Shown: positions 37,401 to 50,344 of the stretch, piece after piece
Layout of the letters: every line of letters begins with the position of its first letter
Numbering within the stretch: the first letter of the stretch is position 1
Source of the DNA: Megalonaias nervosa
Lineage: Eukaryota > Mollusca > Bivalvia > Unionida > Unionidae
Length of the DNA: 64,000 nt
NCBI GenBank assembly: GCA_016617855.1
Contig: JAECUM010001096.1
Coordinates: 62,001 to 126,000 of the forward strand
Reading direction: 5' to 3'
Notes under the pieces: generated by a model
Told to the model about the DNA's origin: nothing
What the model saw: only the letters and a program-made list of their open reading frames with translations
Databases searched by the model: none
Translations under genes and position numbers: made by a program

Positions 37401-39841
37401 TGTCTATGTTAGTTTCATCTGGATCTAAGTACTGACTGAAAATGACTCTTACAGTAAGTAACCCTTATTGCTTGGGTTTATTTACCAAAAAATACGATAC
37501 AAAATTCCAAAACAAACTTCACAGCAACCCAATTCTATTAAGAACAGAACAATATCCATCACCCAAAATGGCACACTCGCACCTCTTTCTTCCCTTGAAA
37601 CTATCTCATGTTTTAATTATATTTAAACTCAACATATATCTAACCTGTTTGATATGATGATGCAGTCCTGAGGCTTTAGTTTGATAAAACCTCTCAACGT
37701 CAGTACTCTATAAATTTTGCCTCTCAGACTGTTTTATACAAGAGAACAAGAGTCCCTTGGTGGGACCAATGCTCTGCTGACTGAACAGAATTGCCAGAAA
37801 TCCAAGATAAGACTGTTTTTTTCATTTAGCTGCTGTGTGCTGAGGCCATTTCTGCTATTTTTAAAGGATTAACTATTGCATAATATGAAAAACTGTAAAA
37901 TTCCAGAAAACTCTAATGAATTGCCCTTGTAAAAACACAAATTTTCTGACCCATAAAGTACTGTCATTTGGGTTTACGTAGATAACTGAAGTCAAACTTT
38001 CAGATGTGAAAAGGATTGATGTCATTTTTTTAGTTCGATACAGTGTATATAGCACACAGGAATAAGGTATACATATTCAGAACAATGTGGCTGTTACCAT
38101 AGATGCTGATGATTCCATGTAAACATAAGAGTAATGAAAACCCACATCCCAAACAAAGAAATGTGTTTTATTGAAAAAGAAAACATCTATACAGATGGGA
38201 TTAGTTTCATTACAGAAATGAAGGAAGAAGAACAGCAGAAAGTACAACATATACAATAGAGCTAGATACTTCCGTCCTATGATAAATGACTTGAAGTAAA
38301 TTGATATGAGAGAGAAAGGGGCGTCTCAAGACAGTTAACTATAAATGCACGATCAGTAATGATCTAGTTGATGTCATGATTTCCAATCTATGCATGCAGC
38401 AAATTTAGCTCATAATGATAGCTTTACAAAATTAGTAATGGAAAAATGGATACGCATTCGATATAATGGATAAAGCTATTATTACTGGAAATTACCGCGG
38501 AGAGAGAAAGCGTACATATATACTCTTCCTTTTGACATTGAACTGAGTGCGTGACTGTGATGCATGCTATCGACATAACCAGAAACTTTTTCGAATATCA
38601 CTAATATTGTTTATTGTTTAATTAAAAACTTTTTACTCTCAAACTCCAATTCATTTGCTTTATTCAGCAGTTCTTTGTTGCACACTGCATGTACTGCACA
38701 TGCATTGAGCAGGGTATCATGCCTCATGAATTTGTTTTATTTTATGTTCCTTATTCATTTTTTTTCATGTATCACATCACAAAAGGGCCTTGAAAACAAC
38801 TGTTTAACAGTACTATTCAAGCAAACAAAGCTGGCAGTGACTCTCATATAATATAATCCAGAGCCCTTTTGTCATTTAGACTCACTGTGAACTTGGCTTA
38901 TGCTGGGATAAGTTTAACTGTTATGGTGAAGGATTCTATCTATATTTTCACCTGCAGTGCATCCTATGAATGGGTTTAGTTTTTGGTTATGAAATACATT
39001 TAATCTGTGTTATTAGAATGAGGATAATTATGGTTTGTATGAATGTTTACATATAAAACAGTGTTGCTGTCCCATATCATAGTGTAGATAATAATTTCAG
39101 TATCATTTTAAGTTATCATCTTATGGGAGCTAATAAATTTTCTTGCTTCCATCTTTAGTAGACTTGTAATACCTAGTAATACAATGAATTCTCTACTGAC
39201 AACTTCACGCAAAAAACACAACTGATAAGCTTTTTTTCTAATTATGAAAACTGTGGTAATAATAATAACAATAACCAATTGCAATGCGCATATGTTGTTA
39301 TTGGTAGTTTTCCTTTTCTCATTCACTGTTTGTATGTACCACACAGCCATTCCTTCTACAGTCATTACAACTGAATTGAAAATATATATTTTATAAAAAA
39401 AACTGGAAGACAACTGAAACATCATATTAATAGGTTAGATGGACAATTAATCTTTCAGCTAGAGTGTCTATTGCTTTTAGTTTTAATGAAAGTGTAGTTA
39501 GTATTGAAATTGGTCTGTACTGTTTGTGTCTGTAGTTATAGCATTAAGTTCAGAGATATGTAAATTTGTTTGGTCTTTCTCATGTCATGAAAAGCTGTTT
39601 CATAGTAGTGTACTTTGTCAACCAAAGATTTTTCTCTAAATAATGATAGCAATTGAAATCTTTTAATAATTATCATTGACAGTCATAATGTCTAAATAAG
39701 TAAAAAAAATAACAAGACATTTATCCACCTACATCATTTAAAAATGTGAGAATTGTACCTTCTTAAGTTGTCTGTCTGTCTCTCGATTAGTAATCCAGAA
39801 TATCCCCTACATCATAAAAAACACAGATTTAAAACTTTAAG

Positions 39842-39843
<2 letters not shown>
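34420..39843. other. Large intron stretch without recognised elements
   Basis: AT-rich sequence without convincing ORFs or transposon ends. A CpG-retaining patch occurs around 38450-38600 (gaaattaccgcggagag, aagcgtacatatatac); it is reported as a finding. Confidence 0.4.

Positions 39844-39884
<41 letters not shown>
39844..39884. repeat. (AT)n microsatellite
   Basis: About 20 AT dinucleotides, directly followed by the possible retroelement end described in the next entry. Confidence 0.96.
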
Positions 39885-39887
<3 letters not shown>

Positions 39888-40000
39888 ATAAACTGACAAC
39901 GAACAATGCAAAACTAGTATCTAACTAGCCTGAGCGCTTTCAACTCTTAATGAGTCTTTTTCAAAGGCAAATACAAAACACAGACAAGACAAACAAATAA
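39885..40000 (-). mobile_element. Possible retroelement end next to the AT tract
   Basis: On the minus strand the sequence reads 'tttgaaaaagactcattaag…gaaagcgctcagg…tttattgcatat(at)n'. A 'ctgaag/gaaaaagac…gaaagcgctc' phrase just before a TA tract is reminiscent of Penelope-like element ends. It is too short and diverged to be sure. Confidence 0.25.
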
Positions 40001-40964
40001 AACACAAAAACCATTGTGTTTGCAAAACTTTACATGGCTGTTTCTACATGAATTAAACCTTTAAATTTATTATGTTTCAACTAGTTTATTTCAACTTGTT
40101 GCGGATGCTTAAAAATATTTTGATTGACCTAGAAATCGATGAGCGATAACGACATCTGTTGTTTTATGTTCATTTTAAGTAGGCGCAATTTATATCCTGG
40201 ATATTTCATTGTCAGAGTGGTAATTAACGGCTATTAAGCAAATTTAGAGAATTATTTAAAAGAAAATGTGTTGGCTGCAAAAAATAAATAATTTCATTTG
40301 TGCATGGCTGTACAAGAAGGAAAACATTGGAACGTATACACTAACACGACATAAAATATAGAACTGAAAGGGTGTTAGATCACACCAAAGGTAGATCGTG
40401 CCATACATATATATAGTGCTTTTAAAATTTTAATTCTGACTCATGGAATGGGAACCTTTTCTGGGGATAGTTATTTGTAAAAAATCTAAAGATTAGAAGT
40501 CTTGTAGTTAGAGATCTAAAAAAGTTGGTTTGTGTCATCCTGAAAGCCATTGCTATAAAATATGCATTGGAATTATGGGTTATACTCTCTAGTCATTCTG
40601 ATAGATAGTTCTTGTGGTAGTAGTGGTATGAACACTGGTCAATTTGTCCAATTTGCCACCTTAATGGTTCTAATTTAATATTAAAAATGGACATTATTAT
40701 ATTTGTTTGAAGTTGTGACTTGAAAATTCAAGAATGCAATAATAGAAAAAAACACATAGTATAGCCACACATCATGACTTGATGTTGTTGTTTGGAACTT
40801 TCATGGACCTATCTGTAAGGTCTGGTCTCAGGTCAATAGCACTTTTCTGTGACCAAATTGTCACCCAGAAGCTGTTGTTAAAGATCATGGAATAAAATGT
40901 TTCCCCCTGAGGGTATATAAATTATGCCTATCATGTGCATGGTTCTATCAACAAGATCCAAGTC

Positions 40965-41078
40965 ACAGTATAAGGACTGTAACCCAAAAGTCACAGTATT
41001 AGGACTGTAACCCAAAAGTCACAGTATTAGGACTGTAACCCAAAAGTCATAGTATTAGGACTGTAACCCAAAAGTCAC
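40965..41078. repeat. 28-bp tandem repeat, four copies
   Basis: Unit aagtcacagtattaggactg + taacccaa repeated four times with one or two substitutions. Confidence 0.94.
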
Positions 41079-41089
41079 TGAAAGTAGTC

Positions 41090-42097
41090 TAATTAAGCTT
41101 AAGTGTAACTCATAACTTCTGAATCGGTCATTTATTTTTCTTGGCATTTTCATCAATGTTTTAATCACAGATCAACATTATATATTTCTGTGCCAAGGCT
41201 CCAGCTTTCAAAATCTCAGGAATTGTGAGCTGAAACTGTTTATTTATGCATCCTGACCTAAGGACATGTAACATAATACACTTTTATGATCCAATTATGA
41301 AGGCCATTGTCATTTTTCATGATTGGGCTGAAGTTCAGAAGCTGTTTAATGAAAATCAATTTTGGAAGGTGTGTCTTGTACTACTATCAAGATTCAATCT
41401 GCAAATATAAGGCCACATTCATCTCAGGGCTACTTATTTGTGATGTCAAGACTGTTACATTAAGCCATTAATAGTAGTATTATTGTATGATTTACATCTC
41501 ATTTTATTGTGACTTTCATAGTCTTATCCACAAAGTTACAGTATGCATATATTTCTTGCTAAGTTTTAAATCAAGGACACATATTTAGTGAAATTAAACA
41601 AACTGAATATACTCATATCCATAATCTAACAGTGTTACAAATACCACTTTCATAGTTCTATTTAAATGTTATAGTATTTGAGTTTGGTATCCAGGCTGTA
41701 GCTCTGAAGCTATTTAGGAAATTATAAAGAATGTATCTGTGCTGTTACAGAGAGTATGTTGCCTACCATGGCTTGTGTCCTTTCTCAAGGTCAAGGCTGA
41801 GGCATGAGCATCTGCAGTATCATGTTAAATTATGATACGACTATTGATGCATTGCTACACCTGATCTGTCCATCCTTCAATTAACATTTGCTTGTCCAGC
41901 CCATAACTTTGTGACAGCTGGAGAGATTTCATGAAATTCTGCCAATGTATTAATCCAGGGAAAATGTAATTTTTTAAAAATTTTCTGGAGGATAACATTT
42001 AAACTACTGAAAATATTTTAATGACACTTGAGCAAGTTATATGTCATAATTAGAGATACCATAGCCAGGACTTCAGTGTCAAGGTTTAAGGTCACTA
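41090..42097. other. Mollusc-like dispersed repeat sequence
   Basis: Phrases such as 'cataactttgtgacagctgg…gagatttcatgaaattctgcc' are typical of abundant molluscan intergenic repeats. No coding content. Confidence 0.4.
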
Positions 42098-43165
42098 CCA
42101 GGGGTCCCTTAAGGCTCAGTTTTAGGCCCTCTCCTCTTCCTTATCTATATCAATGATCTATTATTAAATAATGAATCCACAAATACGGATTTGTTTGCAG
42201 ACGATGCAACCTTGAATACATCTAGTTCTGATACTGAAGTTATCCAAATGAGATTAAACTCAGACCTTATTAGAGCCCAAAACTGGGCACAACAAAATAG
42301 GATGGTAATTAATGAAGGTAAAAGAAAATGTAGGATTTTGGGGACATCACAAAAGCTACACAAGTCAGGGAACCCAGAACTATCTCTTGCAATAAATAAT
42401 CATCCGTTAGAAAATGTCAAACATGAAAAGCTTGTAGGTGTGTCCATAGATAATAATTTATTATGGCATGACCATATTGATAAGCTTTGTAAAACAGTCA
42501 TTCAAACTTGCCCTACTCAGCAGAATCAAGAAATATTTACCTACGGAAACAAACAATCTATACTACAAGCATTATATTCTTCCAACAATGGATTATGGTT
42601 CAAATGTATGGGGAAACTGTGCTAAATCTGACCTTGACAGGATTTATAAACTTCAGAAACGAGCAGCACACGTAATTTTAGATGCATCTATTGATCATCC
42701 CTCAAAAGCATTGTTTACAGAACTCAAATGGTTCACAATATATGACAAGACAGATTTTCACAAGGCAGTTCTTTATATAAATGTCTACATGGAACTGCAC
42801 CAGAGTATCTTCAGGACTTATTCAGGCCTTTTTCAACACAATACCAGTTGAGATCAATATTACATGGAAACCTTCTAGCACCAAAACCAAGAACAGAGCC
42901 ATTTAAAAAGAGCTTCCAATACTCTGGTACAGTTCTGTGGAACAAGCTTCCACTACATGTAAAATCTGCTGAAAATATTAGAGTATTTAAGAAGAGATGT
43001 CATGAGCATGTATGTGTTTCTAATAGATAATGGAATCTAGTATTTTAATACTTAATATGTTAAAATGAACAGTAATTATAGCTATCTTCATATAATGTGC
43101 ATTGTTATACTCTCTTTAAGAGGGCCTCAAGGGAGAATAGTCCTTGACTAATGAGTCACCTGAAG

Positions 43166-43195
<30 letters not shown>
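42098..43195 (+). mobile_element. Jockey/CR1-like LINE, 5'-truncated, dead
   Basis: The plus strand opens within the reverse transcriptase at the block corresponding to [20 protein letters not shown], with the Gln codon turned into a stop (taa at about 42109), followed by the catalytic FADDAT box (about 42194-42215). Later blocks include RIYKLQKRAAHVILDAS (about 42640-42690) and the C-terminal NKLPLHVKSAENI. One or more frameshifts near 42450-42630 and 42840 split the ORF. The 3' tail ends in (ATT)n at 43168-43195. The shared tail and close sequence identify it with the copies at 11412 and 60213. Confidence 0.92.
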
Positions 43196-43198
<3 letters not shown>

Positions 43199-44659
43199 TC
43201 TGACAGGTTTGTATCTCTAAGGTCAAGACAGTTTGTAGGGAAAAGGGCATGAAATGGGCATATAATGTTTTTTGTAGTACACTTATTGCATAAAGCCTCA
43301 AGGTTGCATCACTTATCACTGTTTTGGTGCTGGTTTCAAAACTAAAATTGTAGACTTTTAGAAGGCTATTTTACATACTTTTACCATCAGCCTATGTGAC
43401 AAGGATTTAAAATTTTGGGTCCTTTGAATATGTGCATCTTAGCCACCTTTGTAATGGAGTTTTCATCAATTTTCTATACATGCAGCTGGTAGCATGGGGT
43501 TAATAATGCATAAAAGGAAAGAACATGCAGACATGCTGCTTTTCTGATGATTTCTTTTTGAAAATAACTATCCATAAGCTCATCACACAAAAATGTTGGT
43601 TCCAAACTCTTTACATTAATATATTTGTGAAATAGCCTAAGAATATGAGGAGTGTTCCAGCTGCTAGGAGCTTTGAAAGTGAAACATGACACGTACACTA
43701 ACACATTATTCATTATCATCTGTCCTGCATGACCTTATGAAGTGACAGAAATTTTAAGAGATTATGACATTTTCTGCAATATCTGTGTCTATGGAGAACT
43801 AGAAACTACTAAGAGACCAACCATTTACTGTATTTGGTAGTGTGGGAGTGGTGTACCATGGATTTTCTTTCAAACCAGAATTTTGTTTCTATTACCTCAA
43901 CCTAATTATTTTTAACTAATATAATGGATATAATAAGTTTTTATCCACAAGTCTGATTTTACACATAAAGTCTTTACAGCATAAGTGCAACATTATTTAA
44001 AAAATTATAGAACTTGAGCAAGAAAACAAAAGAAAAAAATGTTGAATATATTGTTCACTGAAACCAGGGCCTGGCATCTTCCAAGAGAGTACCCTTATTC
44101 CACAACCAGAAGGTGCAGAACATATGGATGTTTGCATGTGCTTGTCTTACCATTAAAGTCAAATAATCCAAGAACAGAAGCTCTATGAACTGTAACAAGA
44201 GCAGGATTTAAAATTCTTATTACCATATAGATTATTTTATGTACAAAGCATGCCCAACTATTAATTATATAGACCCCGATGTGTTATTGTATTATGTACT
44301 GCAGATCAGGGTCTACTCCATACCTAGGAAATCATTGATACAACTATATATTTTATGTAAAATCACAAATATGAGTAGTCATGATAAGACCAGAACAAAC
44401 CTTCAGTAAAATAAAGTAGCCATTCCAGAATTAAATAACCAGCAGTATAATGAATTGAGGACCATAATCATGTCATATCATGTGATAAGAATACTGAGAT
44501 GCCATACTGAAAGGCATCACTTTTAACAAAGAAACAGGATTACAATACATAGGGCAAACAATTTAGGATCTGGGTGATGAAACCTGGATAAATAATTGAT
44601 TGCTTTATATGGGGACATTTATTCATTTGAAAATAAGCTAGGTAATTTAAGCTGCTTAC
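43196..44659. other. Intron sequence, no feature seen
   Basis: No convincing ORFs, splice sites or repeats. Confidence 0.45.
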
Positions 44660-44768
44660 TTCTCTCTGCCATTGAAGTGTAAAGCGGTGATGAATAGGCT
44701 TTCCGAGTTTTCCTTTCAACAGCGAGTTCCTCAGATCTCTTTCTGACAGCATCACGTTTTTCATTATT
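44660..44768 (-). CDS. Exon of unrecognised minus-strand gene (5'-most exon found)
   Basis: This is the most upstream exon I can support; earlier exons must exist because it opens in phase 0 without a start context. Read on the minus strand, a pyrimidine-rich acceptor (…TTGTTTCAG) precedes 109 nt and a GTAAGC donor follows. In the chosen frame it is open for 36 codons and ends in phase 1, which matches the phase-1 acceptor of the next exon (33418). The peptide is strongly charged (NNEKRDAVRKRSEELAVERK…) and reads like a basic, helix- or coiled-coil-prone stretch, then turns to SSPLYTSMAER. Another frame containing an ATG is also open here, but it would not join the next exon in frame. No family was recognised; a cytoskeletal or nuclear scaffold is only a guess. 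Confidence 0.7.
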
Positions 44769-46433
44769 CTGAAACAATCAGTATAAAAGATCAGTATATT
44801 CTGAAGTGTAAATTTCCGCTACAGATTATTCGTTTTATACACAATGCAGCTTTCTGTTAGCAAATATCTGATAGTGATATCACATAACCAGAACAAAGAG
44901 GTTACTTTGTATTTTCTCAAAGGCTGACTTCACAAACAAAATCAGATCAGGGTTTTCATTGATAGCAATAAATATAACTGCATTGCATAAATGGTATAGA
45001 TGGATTAATATATTTGCTAAGCAGAGTTTAAGTATCTGAATCGTCTGATCTGTATTTCTCTCTACACCTTGGCAGACCAATAAGCTATTTTAGGACCTTG
45101 TACTACTGACGTTTACCTCTTCTTGGGGATACAACAAAGAGACCAACAGATTAGTGAACTCTGAAAATTGTAGTGTCTATTGATATGGCTGACTTTGGAA
45201 TGAAACAAAAGTATCATAATGATTTGGTAGCAATGACCACATTCAATAAAATCTCTGAAATTCTTAAAAAAGGCAAATAACAGAATATTAATTTGTAAAG
45301 TTTTACAGATGAATAAAAAGTTCAAACCTGGCTTGTAAAAATATCAGATAAATGAAAGACTCATTAACCAGAATACATTTTGCAATGAACAACATAAAGT
45401 GTGGCAAACTTTCATCTAATATTCCCAAAAATAACCAATCTTACTGGAAAAAATGCCTATAAAATGTATTCTTATAACAAACCTTTGAAAGATTAAAATA
45501 TTATTCCTCTCTTTCATCATTAACAGATTTTAAAATTCACAGTATAAATGCTAGCTACTTAATTTATCATTCTTGTACAATCTCCATATGCTGTATTGTT
45601 TTAAAACAAGCAAGGTCTCCATTCAAATCCATTCTTTAAGACTGCAAGTTATTGCATACAAAAATAAATATCATTTAAATATGCATCAATAAATGTCAGG
45701 TGTTGAAGAAAGATAATCAGCATGCAAATAAACAGGTAACAATGAACAGATCACATTCTAAAGCTCCTTGTATTTCAAGGAAATTCTTCTGTGCTTTATA
45801 TTTTTTCATGATACTACCTTGCAAAACACATTCATAAATTAACAAACATAATTAATGAAGACAATTTATGCATATTAAATTTCAGAAAACCAAAATGAAA
45901 GTGCCTTATCTGCAAAAAAATCAAGAGAATTTTTGAAAAATTGGAACACAAAATAATCACTTTTTACTAGATAACTACTTTGAAATAAAAAGCATCTTTC
46001 TTTAAAACCATTCTGAGACATTTGGTTATGATTTTGAACTATCTGCACAACTATCCACATGTATTATGTAACTGAGAAAATTTCATGGTTTCTTTTTTGG
46101 TACAAATGTAATTTTGAGGGGACAATATTATGTTTCTTGATACATAATATTCATTAGGATTGTTAATTTAATCTATTTCAACTTATGTGGATTTTTCATT
46201 ACACCAAAAAGTAAATAAATTTATATACCTACACAATGAAATCTCTTGACATCAAAGTATAAATCTAAATAAATCTTCAGGCTATTGAATAACTGAAGTT
46301 ACAGTCAACTTTTACTAATTGAATGCAAAACATTTACATTAAAAGTTTTAATAACAAGACTGTTGAATACAGTTAAGCTGTTATAAATGTGCAACAAAAC
46401 ATGATAATTTTTTGTAAAAAAATCAATCATGCA
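44769..46433. other. Noncoding, presumably intron upstream of exon 1
   Basis: AT-rich and featureless to me. A phase-0 exon should lie somewhere upstream of 44768 on the minus strand, but I could not identify it. Confidence 0.4.
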
Positions 46434-46445
46434 GATAAATGACTG

Positions 46446-46697
46446 TTGTTGTTGTTGTTGTACAGTTTAACGCCATTTTCCAGCACAAGATAGGCTATAC
46501 ATGGTGACCAGTATAAATGGTGGAGGAAGAACCCAGGAAAACACCAGAAAAAAACACCGACCCACGAGAAGCTACTGGCAAGCTTTCTCACATACCCACA
46601 TTTGCTGAATCCAAGACTCGAATCCATGCAGGCAGAGGTGAGATGGCAGTGATCTGTAACAGTGCTCGCTTTAGACCACTCGGCCACTCTGGGCCCT
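46446..46697 (-). mobile_element. tRNA-derived SINE with perfect 12-bp target-site duplication
   Basis: On the minus strand the head has an RNA polymerase III box A (tggccgagtgg) and box B (ggattcgagtc) in a Leu-tRNA-like context. A body follows ('cttgccagtagcttctcgtg', 'ttttcctgggttcttcc', 'aaaatggcgttaaactgtac') and the tail is a (CAA)n run. Exact 12-bp direct repeats (gataaatgactg) flank it at 46434-46445 and 46698-46709. The intact promoter boxes and perfect duplication suggest a fairly recent insertion. The head is not a functional tRNA. Confidence 0.93.
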
Positions 46698-47259
46698 GAT
46701 AAATGACTGAATCAAAGATTTAAATCTTCAGGGTATATGGTGTGAGTCTATGACTGAACAATCCAGGCAACTGGAGTCCAATTTGGTTGAGATTCCACTA
46801 TTAAGACTAAGATTTTAGAATGAAAAAAAATTCCTCTGACAAAATGAAGCTGGATTAATAAGAAAAAACTATAATCCAATTTATGGACTGAATTAACTAG
46901 AGGATCCATTGTCACATAAATGAGAACAAAACATAAACATCCAAACAAAACTTCAGAATGGAGAGTCTTTCTTAAGGTCTCTCAATATCATCAGAAATTG
47001 GCTGAGTCTGAGTTGAAACAAGATAATGAGAAAATATTTGTAATTCTAACATTGCTCATGTTAAAATTATAGAAGATGACAATTTTTAAAATTCAAGCAC
47101 AAATTCAGTAACTGCATGGACGGTTTCATTATTATGGGAACACAACACAACTAACAGATTTTAAATAAGATCAAGAGATAATATCAGGAAATCAAAATGA
47201 GCTCTGATTTTAGGCAAGTTGCTTATATTTGTTACCAAACTAATCTAATGCAAATAAAA

Positions 47260-47905
47260 CAAAAGGCTCAAATGCGGCTGAGATTGACACCTAACTCATA
47301 TTGCTTTAAACAGCCAAACGCAAGAACGGTTGGGGAAAAATCAGGGCTAGTAGGGCACTTTCTGTAGACATTTCTACCATTGCTGTTTATTATTTCCAGG
47401 TTTCTCAAGGTTTTTTATCTTCAATATTTGATGGCACACCAGCATCATGTATCCAATACTGAAATGCCTCTATGCTAAGATGATTTTTGTCAAAGTTGGT
47501 CAAATTCCACTTAGTATATATCTGAGATAAAGTGGTGTAATGATTTTTAGTTTTTTATTAACAGTAGCCATATTTCATGATAGATTTGCATCTTTTGTAT
47601 ACATTTAAAAGCCCTTAATGCCAAGTTGTTTTAGTCAAATTTGGTACAACTCTGTTGCATGGTTTTTAAAGTCATTTAAAGATTTTCTACTTAGAGTAAT
47701 GGTGAATCAGTACCATTTGTATGAATTTGAAAGCCCATAATACCAAAATGTTTTCCATCAAATATGACCCAACTCTGCTTAAAATCTTACTGAGGCCTTA
47801 TTGTAGGTTGCTTTCTGTCAAATTCAGCCAAATTTTCCTAAGTGGTGTTTGAGAAGAAATTGTTTAAAGGATTTTCTAGTTTTGTAACAGCAGCCACATT
47901 TGATT
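47260..47905. repeat. Dispersed repeat, left part, same family as 940-1650
   Basis: About four degenerate ~130-bp units with 'gatagatttgcatctttt', 'gtcaaatttggtac' and 'ggattttctagtttt'. It is the seed from which the 21-bp minisatellite on its right appears to have grown. Confidence 0.6.
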
Positions 47906-48695
47906 GGGGATAAGTATCATTTGATTGGGGATAAGTATCATTTGATTGGGGATAGGTATCATTTGATTGGGGTTAAGTATCATTTGACTGGGATAAGTAT
48001 CATTTCATTGGGGATAGGTATAATTTGATTGTGGATAAGTATCATTTCATTGGGGATTGGTATCATTTGATTGGGGATAGGTATCATTTGATTGTGGATA
48101 GGTATCATTTGATTGGGAACAAGTATCATTTCATTGGGGATAGGTATCATTTGATTGGGGATAAGTATCATTTGACTGGGGATAGGTATCATTTGATTGG
48201 GGATGAGTATCATTTGATTGGGGATAGGTATCATTTGATTGGGGTTAAGTATCATTTGACTGGGGATAAGTATCATTTGATTGGGGATAGGTATCATTTG
48301 ATTGGTGACAAGTATCATTTGATTGGGACAGGTATCATTTGATTTCGAATAAGTATCATTTGATTGGGGATAGATATCATTTGATTGGAGACAAGTATCA
48401 TTTGATTGGGGATAGGTATCATTTGATTGGGTATAGGTATCATCTGATTGGGGACAAGTATCATTTGATTGGGGATAAGTATCATTTGATTGGGGGATAG
48501 GTATCATTTGATTGGGACAAGTATCATTTGATTGGGGACAAGTATCATTTGATTGAGGATAAGTATCATTGATTGGGGATAGGTATCAATTGATTGGGGA
48601 TAAGTATCATTTGATTAAGGATAGGTATCATTTGCCTGGGGATAGGTATCATTTGATTCGGGATAAGCATCATTTGATTGGGGATAAGTATCATT
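47906..48695. repeat. 21-bp minisatellite, about 37 copies
   Basis: Unit tttgattggggataagtatc + a, with variants (gaca, gata, ggtt). The flanking single-copy phrase 'gcagccacatttgattgggg' of the dispersed repeat contains the unit start. The period is divisible by three, giving long artefact frames on both strands (YHLIGDR / NQMIPIP). Confidence 0.95.
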
Positions 48696-49260
48696 TATAA
48701 AAGAATTCAAAGCCACCTCTGCCTCAGTTTTTTCTGTTAAACTGGGTCAAATTGTACAGAGAAGTTTTTAAGAAAGAAAGTAATTTAAAGGCTTTCCTGT
48801 TTTTAGTTGTACTTGCTGTATTTCATGGCCGATCAGCATTTTTCATACAAACTTGAAAACCATGACTTTAGTCAGACTTGGACAAATTCTGTTGAACAGT
48901 TTTGAGAAGATAGGTGGATCGTTTTACAACCTTTAATTATGGTACTCATACTGGAGGGTGGATTGACATCCATTACAACCTTTAATTATTGTACCCATAC
49001 TGGAAGGTGGACTGACATCCATTAAAAATTGAAAGGACTTATTGACAGAATATACCCAACAATACTATGTGAACTGGTCAAGCAATTTTGCAAAGCAATT
49101 GTGAATTAATGACACATGATGTATGAAGGACAACAATGTCAGCTCATCTGACTTTGCAGTCAGGTGGGTTAAAATATTACAAATATAGAGGCCTAACAAA
49201 TATTCACTAAATTTGTATGTAATATTAACAAAAATAACAAAATAATAAATTAAAAATTCC
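48696..49260. repeat. Dispersed repeat, right part
   Basis: Continues the family after the minisatellite. The segment 'aactggtcaagcaattttg…gaattaatgacacatgatgtatg' recurs at 57330-57380, followed in both by 'aaaatatta' and 'ttcactaa'. A ~55-bp unit (ccattacaacctttaattat) is duplicated at 48925-49022. Confidence 0.65.
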
Positions 49261-50344
49261 ACACAAGATCACTGTATCCTCAGTCTAATCCCTCATTTAC
49301 ATGCACATTATATTATCACTGCATTTCCTATCATTGTCACATGTGTCAAAGTTATGATGAATTTTTTAGTAGTTCCTTTAATTTGCATCCGAACTTTACC
49401 TATGGTTGGAAAACACAGGACTGGCTTCCTGTTAGGCCAGCTGGTGTAATTAGACATGAAAACAGGTGTTCACACTTCAAACAACTGAAGATAAAGCAGT
49501 TGCTCAAACTCTCCAAGATCAAAAGACAGTTGGTTTTTATGAGACCTTTGATGCTTAGGGAATAAAAAGAAGCTTCCTGCAGCTATTGTTTCATGTAATA
49601 TACCTTTATACATACCACACCTTATGCATCAAACAAAAGAAGTTTAATCTGCATAGTTGGAGCAGTCACTGCTGATATTCTGCAGTGACCAGAGAAGGCA
49701 GGGTGGAACAACTACTTGGTTAAGAAAAACATCGCTGCAGAGAATGGAAGGCACGGTGAAACCACTACTTGGTTAAGAAACACAATACCACTGACCACTG
49801 AAGACAGGTGACCACTGATTAAATGATATTTATATAGGATATTTGCTGGTGGAGAAATTAGAATGGTTGTTGTGAACAGGTGACTGATAACCTCAGGTGA
49901 TCATTAGGATATGTTTGGCTGTATATTTCAGTTAGGTTTTTTTTTTGCAAAGCATGTTTGTTTAAAGAAAAACCATCACAAACAAATTTAATATTTCTGT
50001 ACATCAGGAAAATCACTAAAACAATATGTCTAAGATCCTGAAATTAAAGATATGATAAAATATTGTGATCTGTAATGTCTGAAGTTTCTTATAATACAAT
50101 TCATTCTGTTTACAGAGAAATGAAAATGTAGTCAATCCTCATATTCCCATTATTCTCAATTTACAATGAGGACACTTGCTGACAATTATATTAGTCTAGA
50201 AAGTAGTACACAAATTTACACATTTGTTTCAAAGGAATTTTGGTTGCAAAATTGTGGATGGCAGAAAAGTTGTAAAATGATTTCCTTGTTGAACCTTGAA
50301 AAATGTCATTACATGCATATTATCTGAAATTTTCATAATACCAG
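49261..50344. other. Noncoding, no clear feature
   Basis: One 74-codon frame (49341-49565, plus) with no recognisable similarity; not supported as a gene. An imperfect ~55-bp direct repeat (actacttggttaagaaa) is at 49709-49780. Confidence 0.35.

Noticed and set aside
43116..43319. Frame with poly-Asn run
   Set aside because: Translation of the (ATT)n tail of the LINE in reverse.
44540..44764. ATG-initiated frame across exon 1 (MKNVMLSERDL…)
   Set aside because: Different frame from the one that joins exon 2; it runs past a good donor into intron sequence.
46620..46697. tRNA gene
   Set aside because: The tRNA-like box A/B segment is the head of a SINE with a body, tail and target-site duplication; it does not fold as a complete tRNA.
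47980..48507. 175- and 105-codon repeated frames (NQMIPIP / YHLIGDR)
   Set aside because: Artefact of the 21-bp minisatellite; open on both strands.
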